From Strongyloides papillosus (Eukaryota > Nematoda > Chromadorea > Rhabditida > Strongyloididae), in NCBI GenBank assembly GCA_005656395.1, contig SRSI01000038.1:868001-932000 (forward strand): a stretch of DNA of 64,000 bases, written 5' to 3'. The notes beneath the pieces are model-generated. The model saw nothing but the letters and a program-made list of their open reading frames with translations, had not been told where the DNA came from and did not search any database. Positions 19,255-30,885 of this stretch are shown piece by piece (positions within the stretch are counted from its first letter, which is position 1; each line of letters opens with the position of its first letter). A program made the translations under genes and the position numbers.

Positions 19255-21314
19255 TTAATGTTGTTGATTTCTTATTCCTAATGAAGTACTCAGCATATAA
19301 AACAGCATCATGAATTGATGGGAAAAAATAATCTTTTGATATTCTTGTGTATGTTCCGCACTTTCAAACATTTTTCTTAAAGGAAATTTACATCCAGCAA
19401 GAAGGAGATTGACATCTAAATTTTTTAAGTCATAATAAAGTTCATCGATACATTTAACACCCATAAGATCTATTGATGTTATTCCAGTACAATCGAAAAT
19501 TATACATTTTTTTTGATTATCATTATTGTTTTCCATGTCACTTTCAATGTAGGAACTATCGAGGAGGTGGTTAACTTTTGTTTTAAAATTTTCACAGTTG
19601 ATAAATATTAAGGGTGCATCAAAACGGTAGATGAAAACATATGGAATTCCATGGGATGCTTTATATCTACGGATATCTTTATAGATATCTGTATTACCTA
19701 TCTTAGCCAACATAACTGTCTTTGGCCATTGTGTCCTAATAATAACTGTCGACAAAGCATATCCAATACCAATTAACAGACCCTGTGAAACATCCCATGA
19801 TATAACAACCAAAAACGTCACAATCCATATAGATAAATCTATCATTGATTTCTTGTAAAGATTACCAATTTCTAAAAATTGTTTTAACATCGTTTGAAGT
19901 GCTATTACAATAATACATGATAAAACACACAATGGCAGTGGTTCTAATAAGGGTCCAACCCATAATATGACCAAAAGAATGGCTCCAGCAGAGATAATTG
20001 AACCCAATTGTGACTGACAACCCATTTGACTGTTGACGCTTGCTCTTGACAATGACCCAGAGGCTGGATGACAACTAAAAAATGATGCTATAATCTCAGA
20101 TATTGCTAATGCTCTTAATTCTTGTTTAGCATCAACAGTATAGTTATGTTTTTTCCCAAATATTCTACCACATGAATATGTGATGGCATATATGACAATT
20201 GCTATTGTCATTGAATCGACTATTAATGATGAGAAGGCTGAAAATATTGGTACTGTTGGTTCTGGGAATCCTGTTGGAATCTCTGCTACAATATTTACAT
20301 TGAACTTCTTATTGAATCCAATAAAATATGAGAGTAATGTAGTAACTATGACTACAAATAATTCAAAAGGTATCGGAAATGGAACTTTTTTTCTAAACAC
20401 TGGATTGATATATTCCTTCCCAACATACAATACGATTGAGCATTCCACTGAAATGATGAGTGAGGCAAAATTTGTTTCTGTGATATGGGAAAAAAAGTCA
20501 ATTGCTATTTTGAAAAACTTAAACAATCCACTATATGATTTGGTATGGACATCAAATAATTTTGGAAATTGTGATAAGAAAACATGACATGCCGCATCGG
20601 TTGTGAATCCACCTACAAATTCATCGCTTAAGTATGTTGTTAAAATATGAAGTTGAAAAATGGACATCACTAACATTGTTAAGCCACAAAAAAAGGTTAT
20701 TGTTACAGTAATCTGAAAAGGTGTTAACAGACCTAGTGAGTTTGGATATAATTCACCATCCACGATACTTGTTATGTTATCATATGAAAGATTATAACCA
20801 GTGTAATATGCTTGTTGAGCAGTTTCAACCATCAATGACAAAATAGCCACCATACCAAGAGATGTGTTTTGAAGTACCAAGTATTGCATAAGCCAGGGTT
20901 GGGACAAATGATGAATAAAGACCAACAACTGGTGGTAATCTAGCTAATTGAGCTTATGCCATTGATTGTGATACATTCATTATAGCAACAATTATCCCCG
21001 CGGACACATCATTACTAAACCCTTTGATTTTGTATTCCCTCATCCACCTTACAATCGGAATCCAACTCATTAAACATTCTGTTGTGAAGCAATTTTTATT
21101 GAAGATTTTACCCATGAAATTTTTAGCTTTTCCTTTAAATGTTTTAACTTTTTTTGTTGAATTTTTGAATGTCTCATCGAACTCTTTCTTTAAAAAAAAT
21201 GATTATCTAGAGATAATATTTTTTTATTAAACTTACCTGTGTTAACGCGTTTCTAGTAACACTATATATAACGGATTTGCTTGAATTCTTGTCATCATCA
21301 CTTGTATGAGACAT
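19255..21314 (-). pseudogene. SLC26/SulP anion exchanger, copy 1, broken near the N-terminus
   Basis: Exon 1 (21314-21237) encodes a 26-residue N-terminus; a 49-base intron (GTAAGT...TTAAAG) follows. The rest encodes the multi-pass SulP transporter core and a C-terminal STAS domain (IIFDCTGITSIDLMGVKCIDEL) ending at 19255. SLC26 proteins exchange sulfate, oxalate, chloride or bicarbonate across membranes. Two lesions are seen: TAA at about 20957 where the paralogue has a Tyr codon (MAYAQLA-type motif), and a 2-base loss near 20870 relative to copy 2 (in the GTSKHTSLGM region). Downstream, 557 codons remain open. The lesions make a full transporter unlikely unless they are sequence errors. Confidence 0.8.
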
Positions 21315-22680
21315 TCTTACTTAATAATTATGAATTTCTTATTCTTCTTATATTAAAATAATGATAAAATCAAACGAATTTACTATCTATCTCTTTTTTT
21401 CACTCATTTTTTATAATTATAAGTACCAAAATTTGTTAGATAAATTAAGAAATATCAATATATTGAAAATAAACATATTTTGATTGACAAGTAAAATATT
21501 TTCAATGGCCTTATTATATCTTTAAAATGAATAAATAATAATAATTAACATTAATCATACCATAATATCATTTTGTTTATTTCTAAATTTCTACCATTTA
21601 CCCGTCTGAACTATGACTCAATGATTCTATGATAAAATAGTTAGTAATATACAAAATGATATCGATATCACTTAAGACTTTTTCGGTTATTTATAGTTAT
21701 TTTAGCAGTAAAATTATCATTTTCTTTCTTATTAAACAGAGTTTACATTATTTTGTGCTACATTAGAAGGATAATATAAGTAAACTTGTGTTAAATACGC
21801 ATGGAGACAAATATAAAATATTAATAAAGTGTTAAAAATATATACTGGAGATCTGGGTAACAGAACAAAATAAATTATATCCTAATATTACTAAAAAATA
21901 AATAATTAATTAAAATTAAATAAATATAAGAATAAGAAAATATTAGATGCTTTGTAAAAAAAAATTTTAATGACAAAATATTATGTAATATAAATACAAA
22001 ACCACATAAGTTACCTTAACCAAACTTCCATTACCTTTTCCCCACTTATAAAATTTTTGACCAACCCAAATTATTATCTTTTAAATTTCCATTATTAACT
22101 ATGATAATCTGATCTTAATGTTGATTCTCTGTGAATGATCTTATTATAAATAGTTTTAGCTACAGTTATATATGCTTACCCAGCACCGCCATGGACAATT
22201 TAACGAACAATATAAATATACAAGAGCTCTCATTATTTTTAATGTTAGACGGAAATAAATAGGTATATTTGCAATATTTCATATACTTAACGTAATAAGA
22301 TGTCCCAACATACATTCGACCATTGGCTTATAATGACAAAACACAAATACGAGTACATTAACCTTTAATATCACATTCTTAGATTGATCCTCTCTTACTC
22401 ACTCATCAACCTGCGTTAATCTTTTATTATATAAGTTTTCTGTCAAAGTTTTTCTTTTACAAATATACTTTATCTTTTACTTTTAAATCTAGTTTAGTTA
22501 CCGACTTTTTTTTGTATAGGAAAAATTAAAGGAAGTGTTCTGATTACAATTTGCAATATTTACATAGTGACATTGAGATAATTATGTCTTAGAATAAAAA
22601 AATAGAAGTATTGGTCAATTGTATATGGTTGAATGAAAATAATTTTTCAAAATATTATCTTTGCCTTCTTAACGATATTA
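21315..22680. other. Intergenic between SLC26 copies
   Basis: About 1.4 kb of AT-rich DNA separating the two SLC26 copies. No open frame with protein-like composition, RNA gene or terminal repeats were recognised. Confidence 0.45.
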
Positions 22681-22829
22681 TGTAAATACTTATCTTAAGG
22701 ATTTTTTCACTACTGTTACAAAATGATCAGACAAACAAGGACAATAAAAATTATAATTGTTTTTTATCACTATAATAATCTATTTAAAATAAGGAAATAA
22801 TTTTATGTTAAAAAATGACTTCAAAATGT

Positions 22830-24906
22830 CTACTCGTTATCTAAGATTAATGTTGTTGATTTCTGCTTTCTTGTGAAGTACTCAGCATACAGGACAGCAT
22901 CATGGATTGATGGAAAAAAATAATCTTTTGATATTTTTGTATATGTTCCGCATTTTTCAAACATTTTTCTTAAAGGAAATTTACATCCAGCAAAGGAGGA
23001 GATTGACATCTAAACTTTTTAAGTCATAACAAAGTTCCTCGATACATTTAGCACCCATAAGATCTATTGATGTTATTCCAGTACAATCAAAAATTATATA
23101 TTTTTTTGATTTTCATTGTTGTTTTCCATGTCACTTTCAAGGAAGGAGGTACTTAAGAAATAATTAATTTTTGTTTTAAAATTTTCAACATTTATAAATA
23201 TTAAAGGTGCGTCAAAACGGTAAATGAAGACGTTTGAGATTCCATGAGATGCTTTATATCTACGAGTATCTTTAAAGATATCTGTATTACCTATCTTAGA
23301 TAGCATAACTGTTTTAGAACATTGAATTCTGATAACAACAGTCAACAAAGCATATCCAATGCCGATTAAAAGACCCGGTGAAACATCCCACAATATAACA
23401 CCCAAAAACTTCACAATCCATATAGATAAATCTACCATCGATTTTTAATAGATATTAAAGATTTCTAAAAATTGTTTTAACATTGTTTGAAGTGCTATTA
23501 CAATAATGCTTGATAAAACACACAATGGTAGTCGTTCTAATATTGGTCAAGCCTATAATATGATCAGAAGGATGGTTGTAGCTGAGATAATTGAACTTAC
23601 CTGAGACTGACAACTCATTTGACTGTTGATAGTTGATCTTGAAAAAGCTCCAGAGGTTGGATGACAACTAATAAAAGAAGCTATAATCTCAGATATTGCT
23701 AATGCTCTTAATTCTTGTTTAGCATCAACAGTATAGTTATGTTTTTTCCCAAATATTCTACCACATGAATATGTGATGGCATATATGACAATTGCTATTG
23801 TCATTGAATCGACTATTAATGATGAGAAGGCTGAAAATATTGGTACTGTTGGTTCTGGGAATCCTGTTGGAATCTCTGCTACAATATTTACATTGAACTT
23901 CTTATTAAATCCAATAAAATATGAAAGTAATGTAGTAACTATGACTACAAATAATTCAAAAGGTATTGAATATGAAATTTTTTTCTTGACTATTGGATTG
24001 ATATATTCCTTCCCAACATACAATACGATTGAGCATTCCACTGAAATGATGAGTGAGGCAAAATTTGTTTCTGTGATATGGGAAAAAAGTCAATTGCTAT
24101 TTTGAAAAACTTAAACAATCCACTATATGATTTGGTATGGACATCAAATAATTTTGGAAATTGTGATAAGAAAACATGACATGCCGCATCGGTTGTGAAT
24201 CCACCTACAAATTCATCGCTTAAGTATGTTGTTAAAATATGAAGTTGAAAAATGGACATCACTAACATTGTTAAGCCACAAAAAAAGGTTATTGTTACAG
24301 TAATCTGAAAAGGTGTTAACAGACCTAGTGAGTTTGGATCTAATTCACCATCCACAATACTTGTTATGTTATCATATGAAAGATTATTATTAAGGTAATA
24401 ACCTTGTTGAGCGGTCCCAACCATAGAGATACGACAGCAAACATGCCGAGAGATGTGTGTTTTGAAGTACCAAGTATTGCATATATCAATGTTGGGAGAA
24501 GTTATGTATAAAGACCGATGACTGGTGGTAGTTAGCTAATTGAGCATATGCCATTGATTGTGGTACATTCATTATAGCAACAGTTATCCCTGCTGTTACA
24601 TCATTACTTAGCCCTGTGATTTTGTATTCTTTCATCCACCTTACGATTGGAATCCAATTCATTAAACATTCCGTCGAGAGGCATTTTTTATTAAAGACTT
24701 TACACATAAAATTTTTAGCTTTTCCTCTAAATGTTATAACTTCTTTCGTTGAATTTTTAAATGTCTCATCAAACTCTTTCTTTAAAAAAAATCAATACCT
24801 AGTGATAATATTTTTTTATTAAACTTACCTGTGTTAACGCGTTTCTAGTAACACTATATATAACGGATTTACTTGAACTCCTGTCATCATCACTTGTTTG
24901 AGACAT
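22830..24906 (-). pseudogene. SLC26/SulP anion exchanger, copy 2, multiply frameshifted
   Basis: Tandem duplicate of 19255-21314 with the same exon 1 (24906 start), intron and STAS region. It is broken at several places: a one-base loss near 24525 in the first membrane segments, another near 24416 (SLMVG region), one fewer A in the poly-A run near 24085, and more changes around 23440-23600 and 22985-23095. The segment about 23690-24375 is almost identical to 20085-20770, whereas the flanks have diverged visibly. Clearly not a working transporter. Confidence 0.85.
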
Positions 24907-25520
24907 TCTTGTTTAAAAAATTATGAATTTGTTATTCCTTCTAATATTAAAAAAAGATAATATCAAACAAATGTACTATTTTGTGTTTCTTTTTTTCACC
25001 CATTTCTTATTAATACTCAAATTTGATAGATAAATCAAAAGATATCAATACCTTGAAACAACTGCATTTTTATTGATATCTATTATGACAGATTATTTAA
25101 CTATGTATTATTGCGAATATTACATTATTTTATCAAGAAAGTTTGTTTATCAAATGTGTTTAGCATCTGTCTAATGATAATGGATGCCGATTAGTAGGTG
25201 GAAAATGGAGGAATTATCAATTTGATTTGTGGTTTGTGCCCTTTGTTTTATAAATCGTTTTTTTCTTCCATAAGTTTGATTATTATTTCTTTATATTTTT
25301 AATATAAAATTTCTTTGTATTATTATCTTATTTATTAAGAATGATGGTTTGAAATATAAAAAAAACATATTAGGACATTATCTCTGTTTTATGAAATTTG
25401 AAATTACTAGTGAAAAAATTATTCAAATTTTCTCTATAATTACTTAGTAAATATCATTAATCGTCATCAAAATCAAAAACAGGTTTAATTCTATTTATTT
25501 CCTTAGTTTTACTTTTTTCA
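24907..25520. other. Intergenic, no gene seen
   Basis: AT-rich spacer from the 5' end of SLC26 copy 2 to the next ACNGG-type gene. ACTTTTTTCAG at 25511-25521 is the probable trans-splice acceptor of that gene. Nothing else is supported. Confidence 0.4.
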
Positions 25521-25540
25521 GCAGAAATTGTGAATACAGG

Positions 25541-25959
25541 ATGACAAAAGATAATGAAAAAAATTCCGATATTAGTCGTGGAGAAGTACAAAGTGAATCT
25601 TTGCTCAATACAAATGATAGTAAAATTCCTAGTAGTAATGGTAATAAAGAGAGTAAGTTTAGTGTAAATAACTTTCTTTAATATTATTTTTTTTCAGTTA
25701 GAATTGTTAGTAAGGAAAAACTTAAAATCAATGTAAAAATGTTCCCCATTAATGGAAGAAAAATTCAAGATGAATCATCATGTTATATTTGTACTGATGT
25801 TGTTTCAAATAGTCAACCGGTTAAAGAATGTAAATTTTATTTTCTTTATGTATAGCTTTTTTAGATAAAAGAGTTACTGCAAAAATGCTCAGAGGCTCTG
25901 GATACAAGTTTCATTTTGGTTGTAGAGAATTACAGGATAAACATTCTAAAAATCTTTAA
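25541..25959 (+). CDS. Small protein with paired CxxC and HxxC
   Basis: Exons 25541-25652, 25698-25829 and 25865-25959 join in frame (phase 1 twice) to give 112 residues. The introns are 45 and 35 bases (GTAAGT...TTTTCAG and GTAAAT...TTTTTAG; an AG nine bases earlier also keeps frame). Residues 1-37 are polar. Then CYICTDVV and, about 30 residues on, KFHFGCRE form a possible C2HC zinc site. No family is recognised. TTTTTTCAG ends 19 bases before the ATG. It is the first gene of the second accessory block, after the SLC26 pair. A protein-protein or nucleic-acid-binding zinc module is possible but unproven. Confidence 0.6.
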
Positions 25960-26157
25960 ATATAGAATAATCGATCAGATAGGATGTCTAAAATGTTGAA
26001 ATTAAATAATTCCTTATTTAAAAATAGTTTTCTTAAGTTGTAAAATAAAAAAGTTATTTCAAGAAAATATATTTTAAGAAACAACCAGTTAAATTTCGAG
26101 ATTACAATAATGTATAACATTAAAAAAATGTTTATGAAATTTATAAACAACCGGTAT

Positions 26158-26430
26158 TTATTGGGAACGATTCTCTTTCAATCTATCTTCACATTCATTG
26201 ACAACTTTATTTCCATTTTCAACTGCTTTAGACAGAAATGGCATATATTTTTCTTCAAATTTTCCATCAGATTCTTCACATTTTTTTAAACTTTTTTGCA
26301 TCTCTGAGAGTTCATCCTGTAAACTTTTTGCCTTTTCATCCAAATGGCTGATTTGTGTAAAAAGTGAATTACGCTTATTGTTCCATTGTTCATTAAATCT
26401 AATGAATGTTTCATATTTTTTACTGTCCAT
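26158..26430 (-). CDS. Small coiled-coil protein, family 2
   Basis: A 90-codon frame, almost wholly helical and charged (KAKSLQDELSEMQKSLKKCEE), starting MDSKKYETFIRF. TTTTTTTAG ends 7 bases before the ATG on the minus strand, like the other small genes. The start resembles MDNDKFMQLVKL of the 32-kb gene in style, but overall similarity is weak. Two Cys only, no catalytic motif. Function unknown. Confidence 0.55.
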   Translation of the reverse strand: MDSKKYETFIRFNEQWNNKRNSLFTQISHLDEKAKSLQDELSEMQKSLKKCEESDGKFEEKYMPFLSKAVENGNKVVNECEDRLKENRSQ

Positions 26431-26459
26431 ATTTTGTCTAAAAAAATTGTTATATTAAT

Positions 26460-27200
26460 AAAATAAAAAGTTATTTCTATAAATTTATTCTAAAAAGTTT
26501 AGTGAAAAAATTTCTATTTTCATCCTGTTACGAATTTATGAACAATGGGGAAGTGTGTATTTACGGGATTTTTGCGCTAAGTTGAGAAATATTTCAAAAT
26601 CTATCCATATTTATCGATGTATTTTTTGCATACAATTATGGTTTATGTTTATTTAAAATTTTTAATATTTTTGATTTCGTTAATTTTAAAATCTAATTAT
26701 ATTATCTGAAAGATTACAAGTTATTAACTTATAAAGTTTTGGAAATTTCAACTGGATGTCCTGAATAGATTATTCAATTTTTTAAGTATTTTTTACTTTG
26801 TAAGCTTACAATAATTTCCTGTTGTTAAACACGACCTAATATTTAGACCTGAGTATAAACTTTCTGTATGCTTGAAAAATGAGATAAAATTTTATGTAAA
26901 ATAATATTTTAAATTTACTTGTAATTTTAAGTTTTTAAAAGCCATATATATAATACTAATAGTAAATCAAAAATTTATTTAAGATTAGAACGTCTAATGG
27001 GGGACTTATGTTGAATTAAAAAAGAAAAATTGAAAAATGAAAAACAGAAAATGGTATGTTTTAGGGTAAAATGGAAGAACACAGGCATTGGTAAACCAAT
27101 TTCGGATGTAAGAACTGGGTTGGATTGTTAAATTGTAAATATGAGGATAAAAAAATGAACAATGAATGATAGAATTTTGTTTTTTGAAAAAGTTATTAAA
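26460..27200. other. Intergenic, no gene seen
   Basis: AT-rich spacer between the 26.2-kb coiled-coil gene and the repeat relic. No supported coding region. Confidence 0.4.
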
Positions 27201-27204
27201 AATA

Positions 27205-27350
27205 TCGTTGGTAAGAAAGATGAAATACCACAAGCTGGTGATGGCAAAGTTATCAATAAAATTGATGGTAAGAAAAATGAAACATAACAGGCTGGTAATG
27301 GCAAAGTTATCAATAAAATTAATGATAAGAAAGACCAAACAATACAGACC
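27205..27350 (+). pseudogene. Relic of the acidic 60-base repeat array
   Basis: Two and a half units match the array at 18.3-18.6 kb (AAGAAAGATGAAATACCACA, GCAAAGTTATCAATAAAAT), in the same strand sense, but with an in-frame TAA after AATGAAACA. So a second copy of the family 1 repeat gene once lay just upstream of helicase B, as the 3.2-kb copy lies beside helicase A. Confidence 0.65.
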
Positions 27351-27558
27351 AATTTTTTCTTACTGGATGTACAAATCAAAAAACATAAAAAAAACTGGCT
27401 GGTTTTTTTTATATGTTAAATTTATTAATTTTTTTTTTGTGTAAAATAAAAAAAATTTATAAAATATAAGAAAACTATATGTTCAAATTCATTAATATAT
27501 CTTATTGGATTTATTTTATCACTAAATGTAACTTAAAACATTACTTTTACAGGTTAAA

Positions 27559-30375
27559 ATGTATCAAAATCGTAGAGAATTATTTGAAGATATTGTAAAA
27601 AAATTGAAGAATCAAAAATCTGACGATTCTAATCTTATTGTTGAAGTTGAAGATGATCCTGCATTGTATTTAGACTTGGAATGTCTTTACAAATGGTTAG
27701 GAATCAAATTTACCGGGTGCCAACTTACCGAGAACAAGTTACCAGGTAAAAATTTTGTTGAGATCGAAAAACCAACAGGATTCAACATTGATAAAAAAAT
27801 GAAGTACAGGACCTGTACAGTACCCAATAAAATAACAGGCATCCAGAGTTACATGGAGAACTGGTACCCCCCATCAAATATATATGATTGTTGGAAAAGC
27901 TCACAAGTTGTTGACCCACGTTTTAAAGGAATGAAAATGAGTGAAATATCCAGAATTTTACAGGATATTGAATCCAAGAAAAATAAAAATGAGGGTATGG
28001 AAAAATCGAGAAGAAAGTTACCGGTCTATGAAAAAAAGGATGAAATCATTGGAGCCGTTGAAAATAATGATGTTTTGTTAATCAAATCTGGTACAGGATC
28101 TGGGAAAAGTACCCAAGTTGGACAAATTCTCCTAAATCACTACATCACACAAGGGCGCGGAGGGGAATTTAATTGCATTATTACTCAACCTCGAAGATTG
28201 GCGGCCATTAGCTTAGCAAAGAGAGTAGCTATGGAGAGATATGAGAAGTTAGGAGAGTCCATAGGATATTGTGTGCGCTTTGACAAAGTGGACCCAAGGC
28301 CATTTGGATCTATCGTCTTTGGAACAATTGGCACAATTTTAAGAAAACTTTCTTCTGGCTTCCGGGGAGTTTCTCACATAATTGTAGATGAAGTTCATGA
28401 AAGAAGTCTTGAAACTGATTTCCTATTAATTTTTTTAAAAAAGATGATGTCTACTGGATGTGATATAAAAATAATTTTGATGTCCGCAACAGTTGAAACA
28501 CAGGACTTTGAAAATTTTTTTGAAAACATAAAAGTTCTGGAGATAAATGGAAAATCACACAACATCAATGAAACATATTTAGATGAAATCATACAGCATT
28601 TTGAAATTGTTCCAAGGTGTTTTGTACCCCCACCGGACTACGACGAAAGAAGAGATTTTTGGAGCTTCAAAAATAGACCGGATGAATTATCAATATCCCC
28701 GATAGCAGTATATATTGCTGAACAGGTTGAAGAAGAAAAAGAAATTCCTTATGATATAATAAGGAATTGTGTTGTCAAAATCCGGGAATGTTTGGTTGAA
28801 GGAGGAAGAACAGGTTCGATATTAATATTTCTCCCAGGCTGGAAGGAGATCCTTAGATGTATGAAAGAATTTAATTTAATAAGCGATGAAAATTATCTTG
28901 TTATACCATTACATTCAAAATTGTCATCTAAGGAACAGGAGAAAGTTTTCCAAAAATCACCGGATGATAAAACAAAAATTATATTATCAACTAATGTTGC
29001 TGAAAGTTCAATAACAATTGATGACGTTGAATATGTTATTGACACTTGTAAGCAAAAAAAACAAAAGATATCGCAGAACAGGAATAAATGCTCCTTTGAA
29101 GTTAACTGGATATCAAGAGACAGGATGGATCAGAGAAAAGGAAGAGCAGGAAGAACACAGGATGGACATTGTGTCCGACTTTTAACCAAAAAATTTATGA
29201 ATTCACTTGCTCAACATCCTGAACCTGAGATAAAAAGTTCACCACTGGATGGATCAATACTAACAATAAAAGCTCTTGGATTAGGTGACTCTAAGGAGTT
29301 CTTACGGGATGGAATGGAAAAGGTTGATCCAGACAATATTGATGAAGCTGAAATATGTCTTCAAGAAATTGGGGCACTGGATGAAAATAGAAATTTAACA
29401 TATCTCGGTCAAGCACTCGAAAAATTACCTTTTTCTCCAAAGAACGCAAAATGTGTTTTGACCGGATTGTTATTTAATATTTCAAGTCCATTATCCATTA
29501 TTTTTTCATCTACTGATTCAAACATGGGCTTGTTCAACGGGTTGGAAAAACAGGAGGATATAGAAAATAGTGTAAAGTTACTTTCTGGAGAGTTTAAGAG
29601 TGATGCAATTATACCATTAATGGCTGTAAAAATAAGTACTGGATATTACAAAGATTTTCCAAAGGGTTTGTCAATTTTAAAAACAATAAACATAGACACA
29701 ACAAGCATGTTAATGAGAGCCAAGTATCAAACAATGGGTATTTTAGAAAAGATGTTTAAATCCAATTTTAATATAGATACTGGTTGTCCATCAAATAAAA
29801 AGTCTTCAAAGGATATGCATTTAATACTATCATTATTGGTTAAAGCTACACGTCCAAATGTTGCTATAATGAATAAAAATTGCAAATTCATTGATAATAT
29901 AGGACAAATTGTCGTTCCAGTTGAAAATTCTGTTCTATCAGTTTTTAAAAGTATCTTTGATTTTGAACAAATATTTAACATTTATGGACAAAAAATTGAA
30001 GGAAGAACAGATAAATTAAAGGATTGTAGCGTAGTATCTCCGATGTCAATTTTGTTATTTGGTTCCAGAAAGGTTGAATATACAGGTTCAAACGAAGTAC
30101 TGGTTAACAATAATATAGTGTTCAGAGGGGACATTAAATTTATTCAAATGATAATTTCTCTTGACTCACTGGTTGATGATTTATTGCAATCATTGTGTGT
30201 CAAGGGTTACTGGACCCAACGTGAACTGGATGCAAAAGACTATATAATCAATTTAGTAGAGAGAATAGTAGTGAAAGGATACAAAATAAATGGGTATAGA
30301 TGTTACAAAAAAGAAGTCACCGGATTTACAAAAGTTGATTTTAAAAAGATTGGAGGTGCTACAAAATTTTTATAA
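27559..30375 (+). CDS. DEAH-type (DEVH) helicase, copy B
   Basis: An intronless 938-codon frame, colinear with copy A. Motif I GTGSGKST (about residue 177), DEVH (275), SAT (307), STNVAESS (476) and QRKGRAGR (524) are intact, followed by HA2-like and OB-like regions. It is therefore a probable active DHX9/DHX36-type helicase. TTTTACAG ends 6 bases before the ATG. By eye over 30 ACNGG motifs lie on its coding strand, but none between about 28110 and 28440. In that interval the DNA is nearly identical to copy A even at silent sites. Its neighbours are a repeat relic upstream and an acidic small gene downstream. Confidence 0.92.
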   Translation: MYQNRRELFEDIVKKLKNQKSDDSNLIVEVEDDPALYLDLECLYKWLGIKFTGCQLTENKLPGKNFVEIEKPTGFNIDKKMKYRTCTVPNKITGIQSYMENWYPPSNIYDCWKSSQVVDPRFKGMKMSEISRILQDIESKKNKNEGMEKSRRKLPVYEKKDEIIGAVENNDVLLIKSGTGSGKSTQVGQILLNHYITQGRGGEFNCIITQPRRLAAISLAKRVAMERYEKLGESIGYCVRFDKVDPRPFGSIVFGTIGTILRKLSSGFRGVSHIIVDEVHERSLETDFLLIFLKKMMSTGCDIKIILMSATVETQDFENFFENIKVLEINGKSHNINETYLDEIIQHFEIVPRCFVPPPDYDERRDFWSFKNRPDELSISPIAVYIAEQVEEEKEIPYDIIRNCVVKIRECLVEGGRTGSILIFLPGWKEILRCMKEFNLISDENYLVIPLHSKLSSKEQEKVFQKSPDDKTKIILSTNVAESSITIDDVEYVIDTCKQKKQKISQNRNKCSFEVNWISRDRMDQRKGRAGRTQDGHCVRLLTKKFMNSLAQHPEPEIKSSPLDGSILTIKALGLGDSKEFLRDGMEKVDPDNIDEAEICLQEIGALDENRNLTYLGQALEKLPFSPKNAKCVLTGLLFNISSPLSIIFSSTDSNMGLFNGLEKQEDIENSVKLLSGEFKSDAIIPLMAVKISTGYYKDFPKGLSILKTINIDTTSMLMRAKYQTMGILEKMFKSNFNIDTGCPSNKKSSKDMHLILSLLVKATRPNVAIMNKNCKFIDNIGQIVVPVENSVLSVFKSIFDFEQIFNIYGQKIEGRTDKLKDCSVVSPMSILLFGSRKVEYTGSNEVLVNNNIVFRGDIKFIQMIISLDSLVDDLLQSLCVKGYWTQRELDAKDYIINLVERIVVKGYKINGYRCYKKEVTGFTKVDFKKIGGATKFL

Positions 30376-30885
30376 ATTTTATTAATTTTATACCGGATGA
30401 TTTTTTAATATTCTTTATTGTAATTTAAAACATAATTTAAATAGAAACGTTTCATATTGGCATAAAAGTAAAGTACTTGATGAAATTCAACCAAAAAAAT
30501 ATTAAATCTAAAATAATTTTTTTATAATATCAAATTTTAGTTATAAGATAGTTTACCAGTTGTTTGTATATATTAATTTTTTTATTTGATTATTAGTAAA
30601 TTAAAATTATGTTTTACGTTACAATATTTTATACTTCAAATTTTCTAGAGAAATTTATACAACAAGATATCAATGATAACTTTTATGACAACTTTTGAAT
30701 TTTATTTATTAAGGTATCTTTTGGTACTATATCAGAGGCACTTTTGGTAGCCTTTAAAAATTATTCAGAATTTTCTTCAAATTTAGATTCATCAATATCT
30801 ATTATTCTATCACTGCTACAATTTAAATATTTTATTATGAATGATTGACTTTATCAAATTAAACACAATAAAAGATAGATAATAC
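30376..30885. other. Intergenic, no clear gene
   Basis: Begins with ACCGGATG shortly after the helicase stop. Short frames at about 30640-30830 may hold a first exon of the next gene, but no splice model could be fixed. Confidence 0.35.

Noticed and set aside
19255..20928. Intact 557-residue SLC26 gene
   Set aside because: Its apparent N-terminus is in the wrong frame relative to the family, and the upstream exon reaches a TAA.
27006..27379. Minus-strand frames upstream of helicase B
   Set aside because: They are antisense to the decayed acidic repeat and consist of repeated Leu/Phe/Ile strings.
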